Source: Acidimicrobiaceae bacterium
GTDB lineage: Bacteria > Actinomycetota > Acidimicrobiia > Acidimicrobiales > Ilumatobacteraceae
DNA length: 64,000 nt
Reading direction: 5' to 3'
Assembly (NCBI GenBank): GCA_947450115.1
Contig: CANFUE010000001.1
Location: 1 to 64,000 of the forward strand
Position 1 is the first letter of the stretch. The number at the start of each line of letters is the position of its first letter. The notes under the pieces were generated by a model. That model had not been told where the DNA came from. It worked only from the letters and a program-made list of their open reading frames with translations, and made no database searches. Positions 34,421 to 42,809 of this stretch are shown here, piece after piece. The position numbers were made by a program, and so were the translations under genes.

Positions 34421-35416
34421 TCAATCGAGTTCAGAGCGCCCACCACGACTGAGGAGGTCGCTGAGTGCTTGTTCTGCAGAAATACCGCGGTGACATACTG
34501 CCACTACTTGCTCGGTGATGGGCATTTCAATGCCAAATTGTGCAGCCAAGTCGAGCACCGCGGCAGAACTCTTCACGCCTTCGGCAACCATTTGCATTGA
34601 TGCCACCACATCGGCAATGTTCTCGCCTCGCCCAAGAGCCATTCCCACCGACGTGTTTCTACTTTGCAAAGAAGAGCACGTGGCAATGAGGTCACCCATT
34701 CCGGCGAGCCCGGCAAATGTTGCTGGCGTGCCACCCATTGCAGTTCCTAACCGCGCCATTTCAGCAAGGCCTCGCGTAATAAGCGTGGCACGCGTGTTGT
34801 TGCCAAACCCCATTCCGCCGGCCATGCCAGCGGCAATAGCAATAACGTTTTTTACGATGCCGCTTACTTCGCAACCCACCACATCGGGGTTGGTATAAAT
34901 GAGCAGTCGTGGGTTGCTAAAAATACGTTGCAATTCGCGAGCAATGGTTTCGTCATCAATTGCCACAACACTCGCGGCTGGCTGTCCATCCATAATTTCG
35001 TGCGCAAGGTTTGGCCCGGTGAGAACAGCTGCGGGGTGACCCGGCATCTCACTTGCAATGACTTCACTCATACGCATGAGAGAACCCTGCTCCAAGCCCT
35101 TCGCCACACTCACGATGGGCACCCCTGGGCGCACATGCGCTACTGCTGCATGCAGCACTTCACGGAACCCTTGCGAGGGCACCGCCATCACCACCACATC
35201 GGCATCGCGCACCACTTCTTCAAGGTCGTGCGATGCAATGAGTTCTGTGGGCAGCGCTCGCTTCCCTAAATACGCGGGGTTGCGGTGCTCAGCGTTGATG
35301 ACCTCAGCTGTCGATGCATTACGTGCCCACAACATGGTGGAGGTATTCAATGCTGCCATTGAAGCAATGGTGGTACCCCAGGAACCTGCCCCAACTACCC
35401 CCACGCGAATTGCCAT
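34421..35416 (-). CDS. gpsA: Glycerol-3-phosphate dehydrogenase [NAD(P)+]
   Basis: Reduces dihydroxyacetone phosphate to sn-glycerol-3-phosphate for phospholipid synthesis. The 331 residues show GVVGAGSWGTT near the start, the GTGPNLA-like segment LTGPNLAHEI, the catalytic lysine in GIVKNVIAIAAG and the GLAGMGDLIATC motif. ATG 35416 starts directly before the dinucleotide fold; a longer form from 35440 is possible. It diverges from cofC (47 bp gap). It is first in a probable gpsA - unknown protein - selD - rnhB transcript. Confidence 0.94.
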   Translation of the reverse strand: MAIRVGVVGAGSWGTTIASMAALNTSTMLWARNASTAEVINAEHRNPAYLGKRALPTELIASHDLEEVVRDADVVVMAVPSQGFREVLHAAVAHVRPGVPIVSVAKGLEQGSLMRMSEVIASEMPGHPAAVLTGPNLAHEIMDGQPAASVVAIDDETIARELQRIFSNPRLLIYTNPDVVGCEVSGIVKNVIAIAAGMAGGMGFGNNTRATLITRGLAEMARLGTAMGGTPATFAGLAGMGDLIATCSSLQSRNTSVGMALGRGENIADVVASMQMVAEGVKSSAAVLDLAAQFGIEMPITEQVVAVCHRGISAEQALSDLLSRGGRSELD

Positions 35417-35463
35417 AGGTGAAGCGTAGGGCACCGGCATCGACCCGCCCTAGGCTTCACCTC

Positions 35464-36072
35464 GTGAAGACACCCCTACAGGCTTTGCTGGTCATACCCA
35501 TCAAGCCATTTGCTAGCGCTAAGGGCCGATTATCTCAGGTGCTCTCGCCCGCACAGCGTGCGCAACTCGCCCGTGAATGCGCAGAACGCGTGGTGAAATC
35601 TGCGGGAAGCATTTCAGTTTTGGTGGTCACCGACACTTCAGACAGCAACGAAGTACCGGCGTGGGCTCGTGAGCGTGGCGCAGAATGCCTTCTGCAGGTC
35701 TCTGCGGGTCTCAACGGTGCTGTGAATGATGCAATGGCCTACGCCCGCCACCATCACTTCACGCACGTTCTCATCGCGCACAGCGACGTCCCCTTCGCAA
35801 GCAACATCACGCAATTTTTAGAAGTTGACACCGTGTGCATTGTTCCCGATGCCGCGCACAACGGAACCAACGTTCTTGCTCTGCCCACAGCACTTCCTTT
35901 TTCCTTTCATTACGGAGTGGGAAGCTTCTCTGCACATGTTGCAGAAGCAATGTCACATGGCCTTGCTCCGCGCATTGCACTGAGCGATGAATGGGCACTC
36001 GACCTTGATGAGCCCGAAGATCTTCACCACCCACGCATTCACGAGGAGTTCCCATGGCTAACAATGAACTAG
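35464..36072 (+). CDS. cofC: 2-phospho-L-lactate (phosphoenolpyruvate) guanylyltransferase
   Basis: CofC/FbiD activates 2-phospholactate or PEP with GTP for CofD. The 202 residues begin MKTPLQALLVIPIKPFASAKGRLS (the family start IPIKPF..AKSRL) and continue with VVTDTSD, the HSDVPF metal-binding segment and DEPEDL at the end. GTG 35464 gives the normal start; a longer form from 35419 adds an unlikely basic leader. It overlaps the PIG-L gene by 19 bp. Together with cofD and cofE it shows an F420 pathway, split over the chromosome. Confidence 0.88.
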   Translation: MKTPLQALLVIPIKPFASAKGRLSQVLSPAQRAQLARECAERVVKSAGSISVLVVTDTSDSNEVPAWARERGAECLLQVSAGLNGAVNDAMAYARHHHFTHVLIAHSDVPFASNITQFLEVDTVCIVPDAAHNGTNVLALPTALPFSFHYGVGSFSAHVAEAMSHGLAPRIALSDEWALDLDEPEDLHHPRIHEEFPWLTMN

Positions 36073-36875
36073 GCGCAAATGAACCCGGCCAACCTCCTGT
36101 GGTGGGTGCAACTACTCCAACAACCGACTGGGGCCATAACCTCCCCGTTCCGCAACGCGTGCTTGCTGTTGGTGCTCACCCCGACGATATTGAATTTGGT
36201 TGCGGAGGCACGCTGGCCAAATGGGCTGCCGCTGGCTGCGTTGTGCACCATGCAGTTTTCACCGACGGGTCAAAAGGAACATGGAACCCCGATGCCGACA
36301 CTGCTGCACTCATTGCAACCCGACAAGTAGAACAACGTGATGCTGCCTATCGTCTTGGCGCCACTGGTTCAGTCACATTCCTTGGCGCAGTCGATGGCGA
36401 ACTGGAAAATACTGTGGAAATGCGTGATGCCTTAGTGCGTCTCATTCGCATCGTGCAACCCGATGTGGTTCTTGGCCACGACCCATGGAAGCGGTACCGG
36501 CTCCACCCCGATCATCGCGCTGCAGGTTTTCTTCTCACCGACTCCATCGTTGCCGCACGTGACCCACATTTCTTTCGCCACCATTTCACCGTGACCGATC
36601 TCAACACCGGTGCAGCACTCAAGCACCACCGGCCATCATCACTGCTGTTATGGGAAGCCGATGTGCCCAATCATGTTGAAGATATTTCTACAAGCGCCGA
36701 CACCAAATTGAATGCGCTCCTTGCTCATACCAGCCAGTTTGAATCGACCATGAAGGCCACCACCACCGATGCGCTCGACGTTTTCCAAGCACGCATGCGT
36801 ACTCGTTTCAGCGCACTTGGTCAGCCCCATGGTTATGCGGCAGCTGAAGTGTTCCACCATATGAAAGATCTGTAA
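36054..36875 (+). CDS. PIG-L/LmbE-type zinc deacetylase
   Basis: A 273-residue N-acetylglucosaminyl deacetylase-type protein with the zinc motif AHPDDIEFGCGGT (about 41-53) and HPDHRAAG (about 152-159). Family members include MshB (mycothiol) and LmbE proteins acting on GlcNAc-linked substrates; mycothiol or antibiotic-type substrate cannot be chosen. A DinB-like gene of the mycothiol-dependent isomerase type lies next to it, convergent, which makes a thiol link attractive but unproven. It overlaps cofC by 19 bp. Confidence 0.87.
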   Translation: MANNELGANEPGQPPVVGATTPTTDWGHNLPVPQRVLAVGAHPDDIEFGCGGTLAKWAAAGCVVHHAVFTDGSKGTWNPDADTAALIATRQVEQRDAAYRLGATGSVTFLGAVDGELENTVEMRDALVRLIRIVQPDVVLGHDPWKRYRLHPDHRAAGFLLTDSIVAARDPHFFRHHFTVTDLNTGAALKHHRPSSLLLWEADVPNHVEDISTSADTKLNALLAHTSQFESTMKATTTDALDVFQARMRTRFSALGQPHGYAAAEVFHHMKDL

Positions 36876-36885
36876 GCCAGACTTC

Positions 36886-37671
36886 CTACGACAAAGGTTG
36901 TCGACCCGCACCTGCGGGGCCGGCAAAGGCTTGAGCAATACCTAGCCACTCGGTGGCAAGTGCTCCGTGCGCAACAAGTTGCGTATCTTGCACATGGCGT
37001 CGCTGTGTGACGAGCAAACAAAAATCGAGCGCCGAACCACGCACCGACTCGGGAGCATCAGCATTCCCCCACTCCCACTGCGACCCGTCGGGAGCCTGCA
37101 GACTCACAAAAATATTTGCTTCCGGTACTTCTCGCTGGTTGGCGCGATAACTATTTGCACGAGCTAACACCCCAATATGGGCAATGTGCTTGAGTCGCAT
37201 TGAGCTAGTTGGCGGCAAGGAAAGCGCATCAGAAACATCAACGCTATGCGCCCATGTCTCCATCAACCGTGCCGTCAAAAACGAAGCAACGCTCATTGAC
37301 GGCCCGTACCAGGGCACTCGTTGCGTGCGATCTGCGTTGCGACCCGCGGCCACCAAAGCAGCACTGTACTTTTTCCACTCACTGGCGAGTTCTGCTCCAC
37401 TCACGCTGCGCCCAAAAGCAACTGAAGGGTCTCCGCCCGTGGCAAATGACTTCATCATCTCTTGAGTGTCTGCGGCAAAGTCGGCCGCATCGGTCATTGC
37501 TAATGCTGAACGGATATCGAAGAAATACAAATGCGAGACAGAGTCTGCAATATCCCAGCCATCTGCGGGAGTCTTCGTGCGCCACTGCGGCTCAGAGAGC
37601 CCAGCAATGAGAGCGGCAAGTGCAAGGTGTTCGTCTGCGAGGTCTCGCAGCACAATGTCGGTGGCGTCCAT
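36886..37671 (-). CDS. DinB-like metal-binding protein (TIGR03084 / maleylpyruvate isomerase type)
   Basis: A 261-residue protein starting MDATDIVLRDLADEHLALAALI with 'TPADGWDIADSVSHLYFFD' and later 'ETWAHSVDVSDAL', the pattern of the TIGR03084 family in the mycothiol-dependent maleylpyruvate isomerase/DinB superfamily. The conserved histidines (SVSHL, WAHSVD) form the metal site. Exact reaction unknown. ATG 37671 is preferred over a start at 37689. Confidence 0.8.
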   Translation of the reverse strand: MDATDIVLRDLADEHLALAALIAGLSEPQWRTKTPADGWDIADSVSHLYFFDIRSALAMTDAADFAADTQEMMKSFATGGDPSVAFGRSVSGAELASEWKKYSAALVAAGRNADRTQRVPWYGPSMSVASFLTARLMETWAHSVDVSDALSLPPTSSMRLKHIAHIGVLARANSYRANQREVPEANIFVSLQAPDGSQWEWGNADAPESVRGSALDFCLLVTQRRHVQDTQLVAHGALATEWLGIAQAFAGPAGAGRQPLS

Positions 37672-37705
37672 CTCTCTATCGTGGCGCACTGGGGGGAGAA
37701 ATAAA

Positions 37706-37733
37706 GAAGTGGGGGGCTTGCGCCCCCCACTTC
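37706..37733 (-). terminator. Strong intrinsic terminator after the HU/basic-protein genes
   Basis: A perfect 12-bp stem (arms GAAGTGGGGGGC and GCCCCCCACTTC) closes on a four-base loop. Read on the minus strand it is followed by TTTATTT, as a Rho-independent terminator should be. It lies 28 bp after the stop of the Lys/Ala/Pro-rich gene and isolates it from the downstream DinB-like gene. It is the only terminator of this strength I found in the window. Confidence 0.9.
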
Positions 37734-37761
37734 CAACACTCCGAACCGATTGGTTAGGTAA

Positions 37762-38055
37762 TTACTTCTTTTTTGCAGCTGTGCGCTTGACAGCTTTTTT
37801 CTTACGAGGAGCAGCCTTTTTTGCAGCCTTCTTAGGAGCTGCTTTCTTTGCTGCTTTTTTCTTACGAGGAGCAGCCTTCTTAGCGGCTTTCTTAGGAGCT
37901 GCTTTCTTTGCTGCTGCTTTCTTTTTCTTTGGTGCAGCCTTCTTAGCAGCCTTCTTAGGTGCTGCTTTCTTTGCAGCTTTCTTAGGAGCTGCTTTCTTTG
38001 CTGCTTTTTTCTTTGCGGGAGCGGCCTTCTTACGGGCCTTCTTTGCTGCTGCCAC
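37762..38055 (-). CDS. Lys/Ala/Pro-rich histone H1-like basic protein
   Basis: A 97-residue protein made almost wholly of Lys, Ala, Pro and a few Arg, built from KKAAPKKAA-type repeats. Such sequences bind DNA like the tail of histone H1. In mycobacterial HupB and Streptomyces HupS a tail of this type is fused to the HU domain; here it is a separate gene starting 27 bp after the HU stop. A TAACTAGAGAGG-like purine stretch precedes the ATG. It probably acts with HU in packing the nucleoid. The antisense frame is also open, only because of the repeats. Confidence 0.88.
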   Translation of the reverse strand: MAAAKKARKKAAPAKKKAAKKAAPKKAAKKAAPKKAAKKAAPKKKKAAAKKAAPKKAAKKAAPRKKKAAKKAAPKKAAKKAAPRKKKAVKRTAAKKK

Positions 38056-38082
38056 GGTATTTCCTCTCTAGTTAAGGATTAA

Positions 38083-38364
38083 TTATTTTTTTGGATTCAG
38101 TTCTGCCTTGAGCGTTGAGCTCGAGGAGAATTTCATTGCGGTCGATGCAGGAACAGTAACTGGCGCACCCGTTTGTGGGTTACGACCAGTACGTGCCTTG
38201 CGGCTTGTGGTGCTGAACGAGCCAAAGCCCGGCCACGCAACCTTTTCACCTTTTGTTGTTGTCGAAACGACAACTTCAAAAAATGCAGCAACAGTACGTT
38301 CGGCATCTGCCTTAGTTACGTTTGCTTTTTCTGCCACAGCATCGATGAGCTCTGCTTTAGTCAT
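38083..38364 (-). CDS. hup: HU-family DNA-binding protein
   Basis: A 93-residue nucleoid protein of the HU/IHF family: MTKAELIDAVAEKANVTKADAERTV, GFGSFSTTSRKARTGRNPQTGAPV with the DNA-bending arm and the conserved proline. It has no basic C-terminal tail; the tail-like protein is encoded by the next gene. GGAGG lies 10-14 bp before the ATG on the minus strand. A long AT-rich gap lies upstream. Confidence 0.95.
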   Translation of the reverse strand: MTKAELIDAVAEKANVTKADAERTVAAFFEVVVSTTTKGEKVAWPGFGSFSTTSRKARTGRNPQTGAPVTVPASTAMKFSSSSTLKAELNPKK

Positions 38365-38987
38365 ATTCGTATTACCTCCATTGGAATCGGAGCGTTGTGC
38401 CCCACTATCTGAGTACGTTTCAGCGAGGAATACAAGTATTTAGGTTATTGCATTTGCAAATATCTCGCAAAATTCCGCACCCGAAATACGCATCGTTTTT
38501 CTCCGATGCGCAGTGTGCACAGTTGTTCATCACACTTCGTTGCACGACACGCTCGCCATTCGCCGCAACTGCACATGATCGCAATTTCAGTTGCTCTGGT
38601 TGGCCTCAATGACCCGCTCTAAGCCTTGCAAATAAAGGACTTCATCTTTTTTAGAGAAACATTTACTTCTTGCCGACACATCGTGGTCAAAAGACAGAAG
38701 TGCACGCGATTGGTCGACGAGAAGTAGATCTGCGCGATGAAAAATGGACTGCGAATCTTCTGCAACTCTTTCATTTTCAGAGTTCCTTTTTCTGACTCCA
38801 AAAAAAATTTCAAAAATATTTTTCAAATCGGGGACAAATTTTCTCAAAAAATGAAAAATCGGTCACCGTCATCCATAAACACCGGCGTTACAAAATGTTC
38901 ATCTTGTGATCCACCACTCGTGTTCAAGCATCGGCAACACTACGAACTGTTGAGTACATCGCTCGCGTCCAGACAAAGGAGGTGGCG
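38365..38987. other. AT-rich intergenic region between hup and phoH
   Basis: About 620 bp between divergent hup and phoH, much richer in A+T than the rest of the window, with runs such as AAAAAAAATTTC and TTTTTCAAA around 38800-38850. It must hold both promoters. A GGAGG at the hup end and AAAGGAGG at 38975-38982 are the two ribosome sites. Except for a doubtful 86-codon frame on the minus strand (38587-38847), I see no gene, tRNA or clear RNA structure. Such A-tracts suggest curved DNA. Confidence 0.6.
38587..38847 (-). CDS. Doubtful small ORF in the AT-rich gap
   Basis: An 86-codon frame whose second half (ADLLLVDQSRALLSFDHDVS followed by a segment ending GLERVIEANQSN) reads more like protein than the usual shadow frames. 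The start would be TTG at 38847, the stretch ahead of it is AT-rich, and no ribosome site is seen. It could be a small gene, a decayed fragment or chance. I do not recognise it. Confidence 0.2.
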   Translation of the reverse strand: MRKFVPDLKNIFEIFFGVRKRNSENERVAEDSQSIFHRADLLLVDQSRALLSFDHDVSARSKCFSKKDEVLYLQGLERVIEANQSN

Positions 38988-40394
38988 ATGACTGATCTTC
39001 GCCATAGTGAAATTGTTCCTCACAATGAGAACGTCAGCATCGCTTCACCAGACGCTCCTTTGCGCACGCATCAACGCACACGCGTTGTGCTCGATACTTC
39101 TGTTCTTATTGCAGATCCGGCAAGTTTGAATGCATTTCCTGGTTGCGAAGTGGTCATTCCACTCACCGTTATTGAAGAACTCGATGGTTTAAAAACTCGG
39201 CCCGACGATGTGGGCCGTGCGGCACGCACAGCACTGCGTTCATTAGAAGAACTGCGCAAGCGTGCTGGTGGAGTGCTCAATACTCCACTTGAAGTACACG
39301 AGGGCGAAGACGGCGGAAGCGTCCATATTGAGGTCAATGGCATTCAACGCCATCTCCTTATCGAGCATGGTCTCGACCCGGAAGTCCCTGATAATCGCAT
39401 TATTGGCGCAGCTTTAGGCCAATGCCGTACCGCCCCCACACGCCTGATTTCCAACGATGCCGCCTTGCGTATTAAGGCTGCCCACATGGGTTTACAAGCA
39501 GATGAACACCAGCCTGTGGGTCGCGCTGCAAACAGCAGGCCAATGGGATGGGTTCCTCTGTCGGCAACTCATGGTGCAATTGATGACCTCTATGCATCTG
39601 GGTCACTCCCTGTGCACAGCGTTGCGGGCGCCGACACTTTGTCGCAGAACACGTTTGCAGTCATCAGAGACGGTTCACAATCAGCTCTTGCGCGCCGGCA
39701 AATGGATGACCTCAACCTTTTGTCGTCAAATGCACCTGAGGCGTGGGGACTTCGAGCACGCAGCAAAGAACAACGCTTTGCTCTTGAGCTCCTCCTTGAC
39801 CCCGAAGTCACTGTGGTTGCACTCGACGGCAGAGCCGGAACAGGCAAAACCATCATGGCTATTGCGGCTGGCTTGGAACAAGTAGTGGAGCAACGTCGTT
39901 ACGAACGCCTAGCCGTGTATCGCCCACTCGTTCCTGTGGGCAGAGCAGATGTCGGTTTCTTGCCCGGTGGCCTCGATGAAAAACTCGACCCGTGGATGTC
40001 GGCTATTCACGACTCCATCGTTGCCCTCACCGACCATCGCTCGAGCAACGACGCACGCCGGCTCATTGACGACTTCATTGCACGCGGACAACTCTCACTG
40101 GAGTCGGTCACCTTCCTGCGCGGTCGGTCATTACATCGCCAAATTGTGGTGGTTGATGAAGCGCAAAACTTGGAACCAACAACGTTGAAGACCATCCTCA
40201 CTCGCATTGGTGACGGCACCAAAGTGATCTTCACTGGCGACACCAGCCAAATTGATGCCCCATATATGGGTGAGTCAAACAATGCCTTGGCCGTTCTCAT
40301 TCACGCGTTTTCTGACCAGGAATGTTTTGGCCATGTCACCCTGGCCGCCTGTGAACGCAGCGAGGTGGCCAGCCTGGCTGCCGAGCTGCTTTAG
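38988..40394 (+). CDS. PhoH2-type protein: PIN ribonuclease plus PhoH ATPase
   Basis: A 468-residue fusion. The N-terminal PIN domain (about 30-170) has VLDTSVLI, the acidic ELDGL and the 'DNRIIGAAL ... LISNDAALRIKA' motifs with its acidic metal ligands. The C-terminal PhoH ATPase shows Walker A GRAGTGKT near 282-289 and DEAQNLEP near 388-395, with TGDTSQID after it. PhoH2 proteins are RNA helicase/ribonucleases. ATG 38988 is chosen because AAAGGAGG lies 6 bp upstream; a GTG at 38982 overlaps that site. A very good candidate for translation at high level. Confidence 0.92.
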   Translation: MTDLRHSEIVPHNENVSIASPDAPLRTHQRTRVVLDTSVLIADPASLNAFPGCEVVIPLTVIEELDGLKTRPDDVGRAARTALRSLEELRKRAGGVLNTPLEVHEGEDGGSVHIEVNGIQRHLLIEHGLDPEVPDNRIIGAALGQCRTAPTRLISNDAALRIKAAHMGLQADEHQPVGRAANSRPMGWVPLSATHGAIDDLYASGSLPVHSVAGADTLSQNTFAVIRDGSQSALARRQMDDLNLLSSNAPEAWGLRARSKEQRFALELLLDPEVTVVALDGRAGTGKTIMAIAAGLEQVVEQRRYERLAVYRPLVPVGRADVGFLPGGLDEKLDPWMSAIHDSIVALTDHRSSNDARRLIDDFIARGQLSLESVTFLRGRSLHRQIVVVDEAQNLEPTTLKTILTRIGDGTKVIFTGDTSQIDAPYMGESNNALAVLIHAFSDQECFGHVTLAACERSEVASLAAELL

Positions 40395-40416
40395 TACTCG
40401 ATGTGCTTGTTGGCAC

Positions 40417-40430
40417 ATTTAGTACTAAAT
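40417..40430. promoter_or_regulatory. 14-bp palindrome upstream of the WhiB gene
   Basis: ATTTAGTACTAAAT is a perfect inverted repeat, 70 bp before the whiB start and 22 bp after the phoH stop. The half TTTAGTACT also occurs once more about 28 bp upstream, at 40390, overlapping the phoH stop codon. It could be an operator for a dimeric regulator controlling whiB. The regulator is unknown. Confidence 0.45.
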
Positions 40431-40499
40431 ACTTGCTTTAACCCCTGACGCCCTCATAGTGTGATGAAACACGGTCACCCCATAGAGAAGGCGCTCACA

Positions 40500-40829
40500 A
40501 TGTCACTCACCGAAATCAGAACAATCCACATTCCTGCCCCTGTTGTAGTAAAAGATTCTGAGCACTGGACCGACCTTGCAGCGTGTAAAGGCCGCACCGC
40601 CCTCTTCTTTCCACCAAAAGCCGAACGCCCCCAAGCCCGCGCCCGCCGTGAAGCCCGCGCCCGCCAATTGTGCGATCAGTGCTCGGTCACGGCTCAGTGC
40701 CGTGCATACGCACGAACCAATCATGAGTACGGCTACTGGGCCGGCGAGAGCGAAGAAGACAGGCACCTCGCCGGTTTCACCGTTGCTGCGCCTATTGGCA
40801 TTCGCGCCCGCATGCCACACAGCGCGTAA
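40500..40829 (+). CDS. WhiB-family iron-sulfur transcription regulator
   Basis: A 109-residue WhiB protein. It has the four cysteines that hold the [4Fe-4S] cluster (29, 58, 61, 67; CDQCSVTAQC) and the turn GYWAGES (78-84) followed by the DNA-binding helix. WhiB proteins bind the principal sigma factor and control development or stress genes. The subtype is not certain. ATG 40500 is preferred, with GAAGG 7-11 bp upstream; longer forms from 40461 or 40464 lack one. A 14-bp palindrome lies upstream. Confidence 0.9.
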   Translation: MSLTEIRTIHIPAPVVVKDSEHWTDLAACKGRTALFFPPKAERPQARARREARARQLCDQCSVTAQCRAYARTNHEYGYWAGESEEDRHLAGFTVAAPIGIRARMPHSA

Positions 40830-40866
40830 TACGTTGCGCCGAGCGTTCATCGGCAAGAATAACGAG

Positions 40867-41247
40867 ATGACGCCAGACCAACTTGTACGCCACTTCATTC
40901 AACTCATTGAAGCCAAGGATCTTGAAGGTGCCTTAGCGCTCATCGACGAGAAGTGCGAATACGACAATGTGCCAATGAGCAAAGTTTTTGGCCCCGAAGG
41001 AGTGCGAACAACACTTGCTCCGTTCATTGCTAGTTGCAGCGAAATCGATTGGGTCATTCATCACCAAACCTCATCTGGTGATGCCGCTTCTGGTGTTGTA
41101 ATGAATGAGCGCACCGACCGCTTCAAAATGGGTGATCGCTGGGTTGAGGTTCCTCTGATGGGTATCTTCACCATTGCCAACGGAAAAATAACGTTGTGGC
41201 GCGATTACTTCGACTTGGCAATGTTCCAAAAAGCAATTTCCGGCTAA
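40867..41247 (+). CDS. Limonene-1,2-epoxide hydrolase-like (SnoaL/NTF2 fold) protein
   Basis: A 126-residue protein of the limonene-epoxide hydrolase group of the NTF2-like fold: 'CEYDNVPMSKVFGPEGVRTTL', then NERTDRFKM and WRDYFD, which carry the Asp-Arg-Asp-type catalytic residues of that family. It probably hydrolyses an epoxide; the substrate is unknown. ATG 40867 is chosen over a longer frame from 40576 that overlaps whiB out of phase. Confidence 0.78.
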   Translation: MTPDQLVRHFIQLIEAKDLEGALALIDEKCEYDNVPMSKVFGPEGVRTTLAPFIASCSEIDWVIHHQTSSGDAASGVVMNERTDRFKMGDRWVEVPLMGIFTIANGKITLWRDYFDLAMFQKAISG

Positions 41248-41271
41248 CACGCCTTCCCTACCGTGCAACAC

Positions 41272-41868
41272 ATGCCCCGCAAAATGCCGCCGCTGAAAAA
41301 GGCGGAGTTCCTCGTTGTCGATGTTGAGACCACTGGTTTGGCAACCGACAGCGATCTCATTTTGCAAATAGGCGCCGTCGTTACGAACTCACAAGGAACA
41401 GTGCTGCGCAGCTACAGCACATACGTGCGCCCTAGCAATGGTGGGCCATTTCCCTGGGGTGCCGAGAATCCACCCGCACATCACATTCACGGCATCACCA
41501 ATGAACAATTGCGCCAAGGCCTGCACACCAAACGCGCAATGCGTCAACTGCGTCGCCTCGCAAGAAAGCGCATCCTTGTTGCGCATAACGCCAAGTTCGA
41601 CTTTGGTTTCATTAAGTCAGAGTCACAACGCCACAGCGTCAACATTGAAGTCGACCAGCATCTGTGCACCTTACAAATGTCGCGACTACTCGACCCGAAG
41701 CGCGCTGAGCAGCACCGCCTCACGGCCTTGTGCGAGAAGTACAACATTCCCCTCACCAATGCTCACGATGCTCTGTGCGATGCCACAGCTACCGCACAAC
41801 TGCTTTCTATTCTCATTGCGTCACACAATGCACGCACGGTGAGCGACTTGTACCAACTCGTTCCCTAG
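41272..41868 (+). CDS. DEDDh 3'-5' exonuclease (DNA polymerase III epsilon-like)
   Basis: A 198-residue exonuclease of the DnaQ superfamily. Motif I is VVDVETTG with Asp17 and Glu19, motif II HNAKFDFGF, motif III HDALCDAT with the His-Asp pair. It may act as a proofreading subunit or a stand-alone repair nuclease. ATG 41272 is preferred; GTG 41263 is in frame three codons earlier. Its last 4 bp overlap convergent pafC. Confidence 0.88.
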   Translation: MPRKMPPLKKAEFLVVDVETTGLATDSDLILQIGAVVTNSQGTVLRSYSTYVRPSNGGPFPWGAENPPAHHIHGITNEQLRQGLHTKRAMRQLRRLARKRILVAHNAKFDFGFIKSESQRHSVNIEVDQHLCTLQMSRLLDPKRAEQHRLTALCEKYNIPLTNAHDALCDATATAQLLSILIASHNARTVSDLYQLVP

Positions 41869-42809
41869 TTGTAACGAGACAAAATATTGGCGGCAGTATT
41901 GGCGCCGAGAGTTGCGTACTTCTCTGGGCCAACTACCACAGCAGCATTTCCTGCCCGCACCAACAATCGCCCAAGCCACGGTGCCGACGTAACGGGCAAT
42001 ACAACTTCAAGTACTTCATCGCCAATTTTGCGCTGCGAGTACACGGGGTAACGCTCTGCCACCCAATGTGCAGATGGCTGCAAATGCAGTGTTACTCGTT
42101 CGGCCTGCGCATCCCAATGGAAACCTGGTTCGTCGGCAAGGGCAGGAAGCGTTTCCGCGTTCACCACTTCACCTGTGTTCGCCAAAGCAGTAATGCGGTC
42201 AACACGGAAAACGCGCGGTTCGTTGATACCGAGGTCGATGGCATCGAGATACCAATGTTCACCACTGAGCCACACGCGTCGTGGCACCACGCTGCGCGAT
42301 GTTGACTTATTGGTGGTGGGCGAAAAGTAGTCGAGCGAAACGCGGGCATTGATATCGCAGAAGTGCGCCAGTTCAGCCAGTAATGGGTCGTGTGGGTTTT
42401 CAATCACTAAAGCATCGTCAATTGCGGTGAGTTCGTTGAGTTTGCGAATGGCAGAACCTAATGCAGCGGAATTTGCTGCACCCGGCAACGCAAGAGCAGT
42501 GTCGGCAACAGCACGCAAGGCAAAAGCCTCGGCAACAGAGAGTCGTAGGGGCTTGTTGAACACGTTAGGTATTTCCACCCACACTTCATTTTCGTCGAAG
42601 AAGATTTCAATGAGTTCAAGTGGTGAATATGGCGGGGTGCCACAGAGTCCGGCGAGCGTGAGATCTTGGCTGAGTTCTTCCACACTGAGTTGGAAGGTCT
42701 TTGCCATTTCATGAATAGACACTCGTTGACGCTCGGCAAGCCAGGGCAACATAATGAGAAGCCCTTGCACACGCTCGGCGGCGCGGCGCTGACGCGGCGC
42801 GGCACTCAT
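41865..42809 (-). CDS. pafC: WYL-domain DNA-damage regulator PafC
   Basis: A 314-residue protein with an N-terminal winged helix, a WYL domain ('RVSLDYFSPTTNKSTSRSVVPRRVWLSGEHWYLDAID') and the WCX extension. With PafB it forms the heterodimer that turns on DNA-damage genes independently of LexA in mycobacteria. Its start overlaps the pafB stop by 4 bp. The mutasome in this window carries LexA boxes instead, so two damage pathways probably co-exist. Confidence 0.85.
   Translation of the reverse strand: MSAAPRQRRAAERVQGLLIMLPWLAERQRVSIHEMAKTFQLSVEELSQDLTLAGLCGTPPYSPLELIEIFFDENEVWVEIPNVFNKPLRLSVAEAFALRAVADTALALPGAANSAALGSAIRKLNELTAIDDALVIENPHDPLLAELAHFCDINARVSLDYFSPTTNKSTSRSVVPRRVWLSGEHWYLDAIDLGINEPRVFRVDRITALANTGEVVNAETLPALADEPGFHWDAQAERVTLHLQPSAHWVAERYPVYSQRKIGDEVLEVVLPVTSAPWLGRLLVRAGNAAVVVGPEKYATLGANTAANILSRYN

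Noticed and set aside
37466-38071. 201-codon plus-strand frame rich in Phe/Ala/Leu
   Set aside because: It is antisense to the Lys/Ala repeats of the basic protein and the DinB-like gene; the repeat pattern keeps this frame open and no start or ribosome site supports it.
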